This document shows positions 33,229-41,691 of a stretch of 64,000 nucleotides of DNA, piece after piece (the stretch's first letter is position 1; every line of letters starts with the position of its first letter). Position numbers and translations under genes: made by a program. This stretch comes from Jiangella aurantiaca (GTDB taxonomy: Bacteria > Actinomycetota > Actinomycetes > Jiangellales > Jiangellaceae): positions 1 to 64,000 of the forward strand of contig NZ_SMLB01000011.1 in the NCBI RefSeq assembly GCF_004349105.1, given 5' to 3'. The notes below the pieces were generated by a model. The model was not told the DNA's origin, searched no databases, and was given only the letters and a program-made list of their open reading frames with translations.

Positions 33229-34029
33229 ATGCGCCGTCTTGCGTACCTTGCTGCCGTTCTACCTGCCATGACCATCGGTGCCGCACTGCTGGGCACCCTT
33301 CCCGCCACCGCCGACCACAACGAGCCCGACCAGATCCTGGACGGGAACGTCAAGTCCTGCGAGGGCATCGTCGACGGCGATGTCGTCTGGGAGGAGAGTG
33401 CCGACGTCCCGGACATCATCGATCACCGGTGGTTCGAGGTGACGCTGTCCGACGACTACCAGTGGCTCGACGTCGTCCTCACGCCGGAGGGTGAGGCCAG
33501 CGGCATCGACCTCGTCGTCCTCGTCAAGGGCGGCCCGGACACCGCGCTGTACCTGGGGCCGGACCTGACCCACCTGCACGCGCCGGAGAACGCTTCCGGC
33601 AAGCCCGCGCAGATCAGCAACTACACGATCTGCAAGGTCCACTTCGACGAGCCCACCGAGCCGCCGACCACCCAGCCGCCGACGGACGAGCCAACCAAGC
33701 CGCCGACGGACGAGCCCACGGAGCCGCCGACGGACGAGCCGTCCGAGACGCCGTCGGAGACCCCGAGCGAGTCCCCGTCGGAGACCCCGAGCGAGTCCCC
33801 GTCGGAGACCCCGAGCGAGTCCCCGTCGGAGACCCCGAGCGAGTCCCCGTCGGAGACCCCGAGCCCGTCGGACACAGCGACGCCGAGCGACACCCCGTCG
33901 CCGTCGCCGACCGATGACGAGGGCGAGCTGCCCGACACCGGCGGTTCGCCGACCGTCCTGCTGATGGCGGCCGGAGTGCTGGTCGCGGCCGGTCTGGTCG
34001 CGGTGCGGCACCGGTTCGTCAAGCGGTAA
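33229..34029 (+). CDS. LPDTG-anchored surface protein A with Ser/Pro/Thr stalk
   Basis: 266 residues: signal peptide to ~28 (ends LPATADHNE); a folded ectodomain ~30-140 of unknown family (DGDVVWEESADVPDIIDHRW, VVLVKGGPDTALYLG); a stalk ~142-228 made of TDEPTEPP and then SETPSESP repeats; sorting signal LPDTGGSP, a hydrophobic helix and the basic tail RHRFVKR. A sortase should link it to peptidoglycan. The ectodomain has one conserved Cys pair with the paralogue at 34187 (SCEGIV... and TICK). Four exact 24-bp repeats encode part of the stalk, so its length may vary among strains. No sortase gene is in the window. A promoter-like TTTAAT/TAATAC lies just upstream. Confidence 0.82.
   Translation: MRRLAYLAAVLPAMTIGAALLGTLPATADHNEPDQILDGNVKSCEGIVDGDVVWEESADVPDIIDHRWFEVTLSDDYQWLDVVLTPEGEASGIDLVVLVKGGPDTALYLGPDLTHLHAPENASGKPAQISNYTICKVHFDEPTEPPTTQPPTDEPTKPPTDEPTEPPTDEPSETPSETPSESPSETPSESPSETPSESPSETPSESPSETPSPSDTATPSDTPSPSPTDDEGELPDTGGSPTVLLMAAGVLVAAGLVAVRHRFVKR
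33757..33866 (+). repeat. 24-bp tandem repeats encoding the stalk of surface protein A
   Basis: Four identical 24-bp units start at 33757, 33781, 33805 and 33829 (each encodes ETPSESPS), followed by a partial unit to 33866. Exact identity at DNA level suggests recent expansion by slippage or recombination. Confidence 0.85.
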
Positions 34030-34043
34030 CGATCATTGACGCC

Positions 34044-34078
34044 GCCGGGCGCACGGCCTCCCAGGTCGTGCGCCCGGC
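34044..34078. terminator. Hairpin terminator after surface protein A
   Basis: GCCGGGCGCACG (34044-34055) and CGTGCGCCCGGC (34067-34078) form a perfect 12-bp stem with an 11-base loop, 15 bp after the stop. Confidence 0.8.
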
Positions 34079-34186
34079 GTGTCATGTGGGAGCACGTTGC
34101 CAGCACCGTGCGGCGTCCGATATGTTCCGTCTGCCTCCGCAGCGGCCTTTGTCATGCAGTGAATACTTAAATTCGAGGGGCATATC

Positions 34187-34915
34187 GTGCGTCGAATCAC
34201 CTTCATCGCCGCTGCCTGCACGGCGATCGCGCTGGGGGCTGCCGTCCCAGCAGCGGCTGAGAACGAGGTCGACCACCCGGACGACCACACCCACAACTAC
34301 TATCCCGGCAATGCGACGACCTGCGAAGATGTCGACGCTCCCGGGATGATGCTGTACTCCTCGGAGGACGACCAGGCGGTCGAGGGCCAGGAAGACGTCA
34401 TCGGCGGCACCATCTACGGCGACGACAACCAGTTCCTGGACGTCGAGCTGCTCGACGACTCTTACACCATCACGGCCGTCGTGGTGAAGGGTGCGCCGAA
34501 CTACACCGTGTACCTCGAGCCGCCGTGGACCGAGTTGCACGCCCCGCCGATCGGCTGGGAGCCGGAGGTCGACCTCGGGGCACTCACCGCAGGCGGGCTG
34601 AAGTATCCGGCGATCAGCCACTGGTTCGTGTGCGGTACCAAGGAGGAGCCCACCGAGACGCCCACGCCGACGCCGTCGGAGACCCCCAGCGAGTCGCCCT
34701 CGGAGACGCCGAGCGAGACCCCGTCGGAGTCCCCGAGTGAGTCGCCGTCGGAGTCGCCCACCGCCTCGCCCAGCGACACCCCGTCGCCGTCGCCGACCGA
34801 TGACGAGGGCGAGCTGCCCGACACCGGCGGATCGCCGGCCGCCCTGCTGGCGCTGGCCGGTGGGCTGCTGGTCGCCGGTCTGCTCGCGCTGCGGCACCGG
34901 TTCGTGAAGCCGTAA
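34187..34915 (+). CDS. LPDTG-anchored surface protein B, tandem paralogue of A
   Basis: 242 residues with the same plan as the gene before it: signal to ~24 (ends VPAAAENEV), ectodomain ~26-150 (TTCEDVDAPGMMLYSSEDDQ, VVVKGAPNYTVYLEPPWTEL, HWFVCGTKE), Ser/Pro/Thr stalk ~155-205, LPDTGGSP, helix, RHRFVKP tail. The shared VVxVKGxPxTxxYLxP motif shows that the ectodomains are homologous though diverged. The GTG start has a leader (TTCGAGGGGCATATC) that parallels the leader of gene A (ATCGAGAGGCATC), so the duplication included the 5' region. Each gene has its own terminator and promoter. Function unknown; cell-wall attachment by a sortase is inferred from the motif. Confidence 0.82.
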   Translation: MRRITFIAAACTAIALGAAVPAAAENEVDHPDDHTHNYYPGNATTCEDVDAPGMMLYSSEDDQAVEGQEDVIGGTIYGDDNQFLDVELLDDSYTITAVVVKGAPNYTVYLEPPWTELHAPPIGWEPEVDLGALTAGGLKYPAISHWFVCGTKEEPTETPTPTPSETPSESPSETPSETPSESPSESPSESPTASPSDTPSPSPTDDEGELPDTGGSPAALLALAGGLLVAGLLALRHRFVKP

Positions 34916-34933
34916 CACCCGCTCCACCCGTCA

Positions 34934-34963
34934 GGCGCTCGGTCCCGCACGGGGCCGGGCGCC
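34934..34963. terminator. Hairpin terminator after surface protein B
   Basis: GGCGCTCGGTCCC (34934-34946) pairs with GGGGCCGGGCGCC (34951-34963) through 13 pairs, two of them G-U, around a GCAC loop. Confidence 0.75.
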
Positions 34964-35115
34964 CGGCCATTTCGGGGCAAGAACGGGCAGCGACCAGGCG
35001 GACGGGGCGAGTATCAAGGATCGCCTGCATCACCAGGATTACGCGAGCGTCACCACGATTGCAGGCGTAGTGATGCTCCAGAAAACGTCGTGACGTGCCC
35101 CGGACATGGTCGGCG

Positions 35116-36321
35116 TCAATCGCTCCCGAGCAGCTCGGCGACCACGTCGTCGGCGATGGCCAGGCACGCGGTCGCGGCCGGCGAGGGCGCGTTGCGGATG
35201 CACAGGACGTTGCCGCACCGGCTGGACCGGAAGTCGTCGACCAGCGTGCCGTCGGCGTCCATCGCCTGCGCCCGGATGCCGGCCGGCGCCGGCACGAGGT
35301 CGTCGGCCGTGAGGGTGGGGAGGTACTGCCGGGCGGCCGCGGCGAACCGGCGCCGGCTCATCGACCCGTACAGCTCCTGGACCGCCGTGCGCCGGTTGGC
35401 CCAGGCGAACCGGCGGAATCCGCTCCACCGGGCCAGCCTGATCAGCTCCGCCGGATCGATGTCGCGCTTGCGGTAACCCTCGCGGGCCAGCGCCAGGACG
35501 GCGTTCGGGCCGACCATCACCTCGCCGTCGACCCGCTTGGTCAGGTGGACGCCGAGGAACGGGTAGCGCGGGTCCGGCACGGGGTAGACGAGGCCGTTGA
35601 CGAGGTGCCGCTTGTCGTGGCGAAGCAGCGCGAACTCGCCGCGGAACGGCACGATGCGCGGGTACGGGTCGTCGCCGGCCAGTCGCGCCAGCCGATCGGA
35701 CTGCAGCCCGGCGCAGACGACGACGCGGTCGAAGGCGAGCGTCTCGCCGGACGCGCCGGTGACCCGCACCTCGTCGTTCGACTGGTGGAACCCCGTGACC
35801 TCGAAGCCGGTGCGCACCGTTCCGCCGGCGTCGGCGGCGTCGGCCAGCAGCGCCGCGGCGATGGCGGCGAAGTCGACGATCGCCGTGGTGGGGGAGTGCA
35901 GCCCGGCGACGCCGCGGACGTGCGGCTCCAGCTCGGCGAGCCCATCGGCGTCGAGCATCCGCACGCCGGGCACGTCGTTGGCGACGGCGCGTTTGTGCAG
36001 GTCGTCGAGGCGGCTGCGCTGCGTCTCGTCGAGGGCGACGATGACCTTGCCGCACTCGTCGTACGTCAGCCCCTTCTCCTCGCAGTAGGCGCGCAGCAGG
36101 CCGACGCCGCGGCGCGAGAATCGAGCCTTCGCCGAGCCAGGCGTGTAGTAGATGCCGGCGTGGACGACGCCGCTGTTGCGCCGCGTCTGGTGCAGCGCCG
36201 GCTCGGGTTCCTTCTCCAGCACGGTGACGGTGGCGCCGTCGGAGGAGCGGGCCAGGGCGCGCGCGATGGCGGAGCCGACGATGCCGCCGCCGACGACGGC
36301 GAAGCTGGACGGGACGCTCAT
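35116..36321 (-). CDS. lhgO: L-2-hydroxyglutarate oxidase
   Basis: This 401-residue FAD enzyme of the DAO family oxidises L-2-hydroxyglutarate to 2-oxoglutarate, passing electrons to oxygen or quinone. The Rossmann start is FAVVGGGIVGSAIARALAR. The LhgO-type signature is PALHQTRRNSGVVHAGIYY, with KARFSRRGVGLLRAYCEE downstream. FAD-binding YRHVVVCAGLQSDRLARLAGDDP (shortened: VVCAGLQSDRLA) and the C-terminal GIRAQAMDADGTLVDDF complete the fold. Length is normal. It is transcribed alone, divergent from dgt. A weak 8-bp stem (35022-35067) downstream may end transcription. Confidence 0.9.
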   Translation of the reverse strand: MSVPSSFAVVGGGIVGSAIARALARSSDGATVTVLEKEPEPALHQTRRNSGVVHAGIYYTPGSAKARFSRRGVGLLRAYCEEKGLTYDECGKVIVALDETQRSRLDDLHKRAVANDVPGVRMLDADGLAELEPHVRGVAGLHSPTTAIVDFAAIAAALLADAADAGGTVRTGFEVTGFHQSNDEVRVTGASGETLAFDRVVVCAGLQSDRLARLAGDDPYPRIVPFRGEFALLRHDKRHLVNGLVYPVPDPRYPFLGVHLTKRVDGEVMVGPNAVLALAREGYRKRDIDPAELIRLARWSGFRRFAWANRRTAVQELYGSMSRRRFAAAARQYLPTLTADDLVPAPAGIRAQAMDADGTLVDDFRSSRCGNVLCIRNAPSPAATACLAIADDVVAELLGSD

Positions 36322-36386
36322 GCAGCCACTTCCCCCCGGGTGACAGTGGCGCCAGGGTACCGAACGCGCCGGCGCACCGGGCAGCG

Positions 36387-36392
36387 TAACCT
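36387..36392 (+). promoter_or_regulatory. -10 box of a leaderless promoter for dgt (TAACCT)
   Basis: TAACCT is followed by exactly 6 bases and then the GTG/ATG start of dgt. There is no Shine-Dalgarno sequence. Confidence 0.65.
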
Positions 36393-36398
36393 CTGGCC

Positions 36399-37628
36399 GT
36401 GATGAGCGGCTACGACGACGCGGACCGCGAGCGGTGGGCGGCCGAGCCCCCGAAGCGGGCGGTGCGCACGGCGTTCGAGCGCGACCGCGCCCGCGTCGTC
36501 CACTCGGCGTCGCTGCGGCGGCTGGCGGCCAAGACCCAGGTGGTGGCGCCAGGCAGCGACGACTTCGTGCGCAACCGGCTCACCCACTCGCTCGAGGTGG
36601 CGCAGGTCGGCCGGGAGCTCGGGAAGGAGCTGGGCTGCGACCCCGACGTCGTCGACGCCGCCTGCCTCGCGCACGACCTCGGGCACCCGCCGTTCGGGCA
36701 CAACGGCGAGCAGGTGCTCGACGAGATCGCGGCTGGCATCGGCGGGTTCGAGGGCAACGCGCAGACGTTGCGCCTGCTCACTCGGCTGGAGGCCAAGGCC
36801 GCACACCCCGACGGTCGGTCGGCCGGGCTCAACCTCACCCGCGCCAGCCTCGACGCGTCGACCAAGTACCCGTGGCGGCGGGGCGAGCGCGATGGCCGCA
36901 AGTTCGGCGTCTACGACGACGACGCCGAGGTGTTCGGCTGGCTGCGCGACGGCGCCCCCGACGAGCGCCGCTGCCTCGAGGCACAGGTCATGGACTTCTC
37001 CGACGACGTCGCCTACAGCGTCCACGACGTCGAGGACGCGATCGTCAGCGGCTGGCTGCAGCCCGGCGCGCGGCTGGACGACGCGGGGGAGCGCGCACGG
37101 GTGGCTGAGCTGACCCGCTCCTGGTATCTGCCCGACGCTTCGGCCGACGAGATCACCGAGGCGCTGGACCGGCTGCGCGCCCTGCCCTACTGGGTCGCCT
37201 CCTACGACGGCCGGCTGCGCTCCCTGGCCGCCCTGAAGGACATGACCAGCCAGCTCATCGGCCGCTTCTGCGACGACGCCGAGCGGGCGACGCACGCTGC
37301 CTACGGCGGCGGGCGGCTCACCCGCTACGCCGCCGACCTCGTCGTGCCGCGCCCGACCAGGGTCGAGGTGGCCGTTCTGAAGGGCCTCGCCGCCGTCTAC
37401 GTCATGACGGCGTCGGACCGGGCGCCGATCTACGCCCGTCAGCGCGAGCTCATCGAGGAGCTGGTGGCGGCGCTGCGGCTGCGTGCCCCGGAGTCGCTGG
37501 AGCCGGCCTTCCAGGAGTCCTGGGCCGACGCCCCAGACGACGCCGCGCGGCTGCGCGTGATCGTCGACCAGGTCGCCTCGCTCACCGACGACTCCGCCGT
37601 CGCTCTGCACGCCAGCCTGACCCGCTGA
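36399..37628 (+). CDS. dgt: Deoxyguanosinetriphosphate triphosphohydrolase-like protein
   Basis: This 409-residue HD-domain enzyme hydrolyses dGTP or other dNTPs to the nucleoside and triphosphate. HD residues are in [18 protein letters not shown] (His) and [17 protein letters not shown] (His-Asp), and the last Asp in [17 protein letters not shown]. The preceding [14 protein letters not shown] is the usual dGTPase N-terminal motif. Start is GTG 36399 or ATG 36402. TAACCT six bases upstream makes a leaderless transcript likely. The gene is convergent with the DNA glycosylase (32 bp apart) and close to dnaG, an arrangement that I recall as common in actinomycetes. Confidence 0.93.
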   Translation: MMSGYDDADRERWAAEPPKRAVRTAFERDRARVVHSASLRRLAAKTQVVAPGSDDFVRNRLTHSLEVAQVGRELGKELGCDPDVVDAACLAHDLGHPPFGHNGEQVLDEIAAGIGGFEGNAQTLRLLTRLEAKAAHPDGRSAGLNLTRASLDASTKYPWRRGERDGRKFGVYDDDAEVFGWLRDGAPDERRCLEAQVMDFSDDVAYSVHDVEDAIVSGWLQPGARLDDAGERARVAELTRSWYLPDASADEITEALDRLRALPYWVASYDGRLRSLAALKDMTSQLIGRFCDDAERATHAAYGGGRLTRYAADLVVPRPTRVEVAVLKGLAAVYVMTASDRAPIYARQRELIEELVAALRLRAPESLEPAFQESWADAPDDAARLRVIVDQVASLTDDSAVALHASLTR

Positions 37629-37660
37629 TCCGCCTGGCGGCGTCGGTCGCCGCCGGCCGG

Positions 37661-38461
37661 TCAGGTCGGCTGGCAGCGGGGGCACCAGACGGTCGTCCGG
37701 CCGCCCAGCCGCGTGCGCCGCAGGTGGGCGCCGCAGCGTGGGCAGGTGTCGTCGGGCCCATCGCGGTGTCCGGTGAGCCAGCTGGGCCATCCGGGTACCC
37801 GGCCGGCGCGCGTCGACCGCCGCAGCACGGCGTGGAGCCGGTCGTACAGGCGCCGGCGGTCGGCGTCGGTGAGGTCTCGGGTCCCGCGGCCGGGGTGGAT
37901 CCGCGCCTGCCAGAGGATCTCGTCGGCCAGGAGGTTCCCGAGACCGGCGACGACGGTCTGGTCCATCAGAGCCGGCTTGAGCCGGCGCGGGCGGCGCCCG
38001 AGCCGCTCGCCGAGCTCGACGTCGTCCACGTCGGCGGCGTCGGGCCCGAGATCGTGGAGCAGGTCCGTGACGGCGTCGTCGTCCGGGAGCAGCCGGATGC
38101 CCTGGAGCTTGCGCAGGTCGCGGTAGCGCAGCTCGCGGGACCCGGCGCCGACGGTGACGCGGTCGTGCCGGTGGCGCTCGGCGTCGGCGCTGCTCCACGT
38201 CAGCGAGCCGGTCATCCCGAAGTGGAACACCACGCTCGGCTCGTCCCGGCGATGCCGGCGCCCGGCCCGGACCGGCCCGACCAGCCACTTGCCGTGCCGC
38301 CGCGGCGCCGCGAACGTCGCTCCCATGAGCGCGTCGCGCAGCTCGCCCGCGTCGACGCCGCGCAGGACGCCCGCGTCCAGGACGTCGACGCGGTCGATGG
38401 TCCGGCCGGCGGCCTTCCGCAGCACCCGGCGGAACCCTTCGACGTCGGGGAGTTCCGGCAT
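37661..38461 (-). CDS. Fpg/Nei-family DNA glycosylase/AP lyase
   Basis: This 266-residue base-excision repair enzyme removes oxidised bases. It begins MPELPDVEG: Pro2 is the nucleophile and Glu3 the catalytic acid, which fixes the start at 38461 rather than further upstream, because Pro2 must follow the processed Met. Other visible features are RHGKWLVGP (the beta-hairpin Lys), HFGMTGSL, the helix-two-turn-helix QTVVAGLGNLLADEILWQARIHP (shortened: GLGNLLADEILWQ) and a zinc finger with CPRCG and CPRC. All catalytic residues are present. Whether it prefers 8-oxoguanine or oxidised pyrimidines cannot be told. It reads away from dnaG, whose leaderless promoter is ~60 bp upstream. Confidence 0.92.
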   Translation of the reverse strand: MPELPDVEGFRRVLRKAAGRTIDRVDVLDAGVLRGVDAGELRDALMGATFAAPRRHGKWLVGPVRAGRRHRRDEPSVVFHFGMTGSLTWSSADAERHRHDRVTVGAGSRELRYRDLRKLQGIRLLPDDDAVTDLLHDLGPDAADVDDVELGERLGRRPRRLKPALMDQTVVAGLGNLLADEILWQARIHPGRGTRDLTDADRRRLYDRLHAVLRRSTRAGRVPGWPSWLTGHRDGPDDTCPRCGAHLRRTRLGGRTTVWCPRCQPT

Positions 38462-38520
38462 ATCGGGGTCCGTACCCACGGACCGCCGGTCGCATGGGCC
38501 GCGGGCGGGCCGGCGGGTCG

Positions 38521-38526
38521 TAGACT
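38521..38526 (+). promoter_or_regulatory. -10 box of a leaderless promoter for dnaG (TAGACT)
   Basis: TAGACT plus 6 bases plus GTG: the same geometry as upstream of dgt and of the small membrane protein. No ribosome binding site is visible. Confidence 0.65.
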
Positions 38527-38532
38527 CTGCGC

Positions 38533-40467
38533 GTGGCAGGTCGAATCCGGGACGAGGACATCGCGGCCATCCGCGAGCGCGCCAGGATCGATGTGATCGT
38601 CGGCGAGTACGTGGCGCTGCGCAACGCCGGCGGCGGATCGCTCAAGGGGCTCTGCCCGTTCCACGACGAGAAGTCGCCGTCGTTCCACGTCACGCCCGCC
38701 CGCGGATTCTTTCACTGTTTCGGCTGCTCAGAGGGCGGCGACGTCATCAGCTTCGTGCAGAAGATCGACCAGCTCTCGTTCACCGAGGCGATCGAGCGGC
38801 TGGCCGACAAGGTCGGGCTGCAGCTGCGGTACGAGGAGACCGGGTCTGGAACCGGACCGCGGCAGAGCCGTGAGGAGCGCACCAGGCTGGTCGAGGCGCA
38901 CCGGGTGGCGGCGGAGTTCTACGCCGAGGCGCTGGCAGGGTCGACGGAGGCCGTGGCCGGCCGGCAGTTCCTCGACGAGCGCGGGTTCGACCAGACCGCC
39001 GCCGAGCGGTTCGGCGTCGGCTACGCCCCGCAGGGCGGCGAGGTGCTGCGCAAGCACCTGCGGCAGAAGGGCTTCAGCGACCACGAGCTCATCACCGCCG
39101 GGCTGGTCGCGCAGGGCCGCAACGCGCCGTACGACCGCTTCCGAGGCCGGCTGGTCTGGCCCATCCACGACCTCATGGGCGACGTCGTCGGGTTCGGCGC
39201 GCGCCGCCTGTACGACGACGACCGCATCGAGGCGAAATACCTCAACACCCCCGAGACGCCCATCTACAAGAAGAGCCACGTCCTGTACGGCGTCGACCTC
39301 GCCAAGAAGGACATCGCCCGCACGTCGCAGGCCGTCGTCGTCGAGGGCTACACCGACGTCATGGCCTGTCACCTGGCCGGCGTCACCACCGCCGTCGCCA
39401 CGTGCGGGACGGCGTTCGGCGAGGACCACGCGCGGATCCTGCGCCGGCTACTGCGCGACCAGGACGAGTACCGCGGCCAGGTGATCTTCACCTTCGACGG
39501 CGACGCCGCCGGGCAGAAGGCGGCGCTGCGGGCGTTCGAGGGCGACCAGCGCTTCGTCGGGCAGACCTACGTGGCCATCGACCCCGACGGCCTGGACCCG
39601 TGCGAGCGGCGGCAGACGTCCGGCGACCTCGGCGTGCGCGAGCTGGTCGCGCGGCACCGGCCGCTGTTCGAGTTCGCGATCCGCACGATGGTCGCAGAGT
39701 TCGACCTGTCGAGCAGCGATGGCCGATCGCGCGCCTTGGACAAGGCGATCCCATACATCGCCCGGATCAGAGATCGCGGCTCAAGGGATCAATACGCGGC
39801 TCAGTTGGCTGGATGGGTGGGTTCACCGCCTGGAGCCGGCGAAGGAAACTGGGAGAACACCGTTGTACGGAGGGTGCGGGCCGCGGCCGGGGTGCCCGAC
39901 AGGGGTGCGGCCGCCGGCGGACGGGGCCGGGGCGCCGCGCCGCCGTTCGAGGGGCAGCAGGCGCTCGGCGTGCCGGTACACGGCAACGTCGACCCGCAGA
40001 CGCTCGAGCTGGAGCGGGCGACACTGCGCGTCGCCGTCCAGCGGCCCGCCCTGGCCGGCCCCACCTTCGACGACCTGGCACCCGAGGCGTTCCTGTCGCC
40101 CGCCTACCGCGCCGTCCGCGAGGCCGTCGCCAAGGCCGGCGGCTGCGCCACCCAGGCAGGTGGGCACGACTGGGTCGAGGCGCTGCTGGCCGTCGCGCCC
40201 GACGACGCCGCCCGGCACATCGTCACCCAGCTCGCCGTCGAGGCCATGCCGGTCGACGAGAACGCCGTGCAGCGCTACGTCGACTCGGTCGTGCTGCGGC
40301 TGCACGAGGTCTGGGTGTCGCGACAGCTGGTCGCGTTGAAGGCCAAGCTGCAGCGCACCGACCCGTCCGCGCAGGTCGAGGTCTACAACCGGCTGTTCGG
40401 CGAGCTGATGGCGCTGGAGAAGCACCGCCGCGACCTGCGTGAGCGGGGTATCGGCGCCGCCGGCTGA
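38533..40467 (+). CDS. dnaG: DNA primase
   Basis: This 644-residue primase synthesises RNA primers for replication. The N-terminal zinc ribbon has Cys41/His44 (LCPFHDEKSPSF) and Cys62/Cys65 (FFHCFGCSEGG). The RNA-polymerase core is ~110-370 with SVGYAP-like GVGYAPQGG, the TOPRIM motif VVVEGYTDVMACH and the acidic FTFDGDAAG. The DnaB-interacting helical domain is ~480-640. Residues around 425-445 are odd: between YAAQLAGWVG and VVRRVRAA, where homologues have a short link, there is GSPPGAGEGNWEN. The DNA there (about 39765-39870) uses AGA, AGG, TCA, CAA, GGA and TTG codons that are rare elsewhere in the gene. It may be a small insertion or gene-conversion patch. Probably leaderless. Confidence 0.94.
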   Translation: MAGRIRDEDIAAIRERARIDVIVGEYVALRNAGGGSLKGLCPFHDEKSPSFHVTPARGFFHCFGCSEGGDVISFVQKIDQLSFTEAIERLADKVGLQLRYEETGSGTGPRQSREERTRLVEAHRVAAEFYAEALAGSTEAVAGRQFLDERGFDQTAAERFGVGYAPQGGEVLRKHLRQKGFSDHELITAGLVAQGRNAPYDRFRGRLVWPIHDLMGDVVGFGARRLYDDDRIEAKYLNTPETPIYKKSHVLYGVDLAKKDIARTSQAVVVEGYTDVMACHLAGVTTAVATCGTAFGEDHARILRRLLRDQDEYRGQVIFTFDGDAAGQKAALRAFEGDQRFVGQTYVAIDPDGLDPCERRQTSGDLGVRELVARHRPLFEFAIRTMVAEFDLSSSDGRSRALDKAIPYIARIRDRGSRDQYAAQLAGWVGSPPGAGEGNWENTVVRRVRAAAGVPDRGAAAGGRGRGAAPPFEGQQALGVPVHGNVDPQTLELERATLRVAVQRPALAGPTFDDLAPEAFLSPAYRAVREAVAKAGGCATQAGGHDWVEALLAVAPDDAARHIVTQLAVEAMPVDENAVQRYVDSVVLRLHEVWVSRQLVALKAKLQRTDPSAQVEVYNRLFGELMALEKHRRDLRERGIGAAG

Positions 40468-40488
40468 CGCCGCGCGGATGCCGCGGGA

Positions 40489-40830
40489 TCAGCCGTCCTC
40501 GCGGTGGAACACGTGCCGCGTCAGCGCCTGCACGTCGCCGTCGAGGTGATCGAGGCGGCGGTCGACGACGTCGAACCGCGTGTTCAGCTCGGTGCGCATG
40601 GAATCGAACTTCGCGTCCATGGCGCCGAACCTCGCCTCCATGGATTGGAAGCGGGCCTCGGACTTCTCGTCCATCGCCGCGAATCGGTGATCGATGGTGT
40701 CGAATCGGCTGTCGAACCGGCTCTCGAGCCCGCCGATCTTGGCGTCGACCAGGCGCAGCAGCATCGTGAACATGATGCTGACGACGGCGATGAAGCCGCC
40801 GATCAGCGTCCAGGTCTGCGCGTCGTCCAT
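40489..40830 (-). CDS. Membrane-anchored coiled-coil protein of unknown function
   Basis: 113 residues: an N-terminal helix at ~8-28 (TLIGGFIAVVSIMFTMLLRLV) followed by about 80 residues of continuous coiled coil with an 11-residue-like period (ESRFDSRFDTIDHRFAAMDE, RFQSMEARFGAMDAKF). The DUF1640/apolipoprotein-like pattern of repeated xxRFxxMDxxF suggests an oligomeric membrane-attached stalk. I do not recognise a named family. AAGGAG precedes the ATG. It is convergent with dnaG (21 bp between stops) and not obviously linked to other genes. Confidence 0.75.
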   Translation of the reverse strand: MDDAQTWTLIGGFIAVVSIMFTMLLRLVDAKIGGLESRFDSRFDTIDHRFAAMDEKSEARFQSMEARFGAMDAKFDSMRTELNTRFDVVDRRLDHLDGDVQALTRHVFHREDG

Positions 40831-40953
40831 GCACCGCTCCTTCGTGGATCGTCATGGTACGACCCTGGCGGATCGTGGCGCAGCTCGACGGGGACGAATC
40901 GGACATTGTGGACAACGTCCGGAACTGGCCGGACCTGTGGACAGGGCAGCGGG

Positions 40954-41625
40954 TCAGACGTGGCCGAAGCGGGCCAGGCACTCGGCCAGCGAGAGACCCT
41001 CCAGTAGCGCCGCCCGGATCGACACCTCCGTGGCGGTGAGCCGCTCGGCCGCCGTCAGCACGTCCTCGACCAGCGCGGCCGGGACGACCACGCCGCCGTC
41101 CTCGTCGGCCAGGACGAAGTCGCCCGGGTGCACCCGCACCCATGCCGCCGTCGCCCCGCGGAGGTACACCGGCTCCTGCCAGCCGGTCACCGCCCACCGG
41201 CCGATCGACTGCACCGGCGTCCGGTACCGGGCGAACACCGGGAAGCCGTGCTGCCGCAGCCAGCGCAGGTCGCGCACCCCGCCGTCGACCACGGCGCCGA
41301 CGCAGCCGCGTTCGCGCAGCCCCAGCGCGATCAGCTCGCCGAAGTAGCAGACGCCGTGACCGTCGCCGGCCCAGATGGCGACCTCGTCGGGGCCGATGCC
41401 CTGACAGGCCTGCATCTTCGCGGCGTCGCCCGTGCCTTCGGACGGGCGCATCTGACCGCGGATGGTGTACGCCCACCCGGCCAGCCGCTCGCCCGACACC
41501 GCCGCCAGTGACGGCGCCAGGCCCTGGTCGGGCCGGCCGAGGTCGTCGAGGACGTCGGCGACGTTCGAGGTGCCGACGGCGGCGAACCGCCGGCGGATCT
41601 CTGCTCGCTGCTCTGCCGTGTGCAC
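40954..41625 (-). CDS. RraA-like / 4-hydroxy-4-methyl-2-oxoglutarate aldolase family protein
   Basis: 223 residues of the RraA/HMG-CHA aldolase fold. Visible: TSNVADVLDDLGRPDQGLAP near the N terminus, the phosphate/pyruvate-binding stretch WAGDGHGVCYFGELIALGLRERG (shortened: GELIALGLRERGCVG), AVVDGGVRDL with the Arg and Asp used for metal-pyruvate binding, and HPGDFVLADEDGGVVVP. Aldolase members need both the RD motif (present) and an upstream acidic partner. True RNase E inhibitors lack this, so aldolase or decarboxylase activity on a 2-oxo acid is more likely. GTG start. The divergent peptide/DsbA genes share its upstream region, which holds a GTTGA-N4-TCAAC dyad. Confidence 0.85.
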   Translation of the reverse strand: MHTAEQRAEIRRRFAAVGTSNVADVLDDLGRPDQGLAPSLAAVSGERLAGWAYTIRGQMRPSEGTGDAAKMQACQGIGPDEVAIWAGDGHGVCYFGELIALGLRERGCVGAVVDGGVRDLRWLRQHGFPVFARYRTPVQSIGRWAVTGWQEPVYLRGATAAWVRVHPGDFVLADEDGGVVVPAALVEDVLTAAERLTATEVSIRAALLEGLSLAECLARFGHV

Positions 41626-41672
41626 GGTGGATTGTCCATCACATCGCGCCGCGTGGGGAATGCGACGCGACC

Positions 41673-41688
41673 GGTTGACGCTTCAACC
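41673..41688. promoter_or_regulatory. GTTGA-N4-TCAAC dyad between RraA-like gene and 46-residue peptide gene
   Basis: GGTTGA-CGCT-TCAACC lies 3 bp before the ATG at 41692 and 47 bp upstream of the RraA-like gene. It has the same geometry as the dyad at 44034-44047, so both may bind one regulator. Confidence 0.6.
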
Positions 41689-41691
41689 ATC

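Noticed and set aside
30366-33419. Very long minus-strand frame opposite ppdK
   Set aside because: It is antisense to a gene with clear PPDK motifs. High-GC DNA leaves such frames open, and its translation is Arg/Gly/Pro/His-rich without domains.
33754-33880. CRISPR-like array of short repeats
   Set aside because: The repeats are contiguous 24-bp units in frame with a Ser/Pro/Thr stalk, with no spacers and no cas genes.
35022-35067. Possible riboswitch or ncRNA downstream of surface protein B
   Set aside because: There is only an 8-bp stem with a direct repeat inside a 30-base loop and no known riboswitch pattern; at most a weak terminator for lhgO.
41620-41691. Longer N terminus for the 46-residue peptide
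   Set aside because: It would run through the GTTGA-N4-TCAAC dyad and overlap the divergent RraA-like start; ATG 41692 is more economical.
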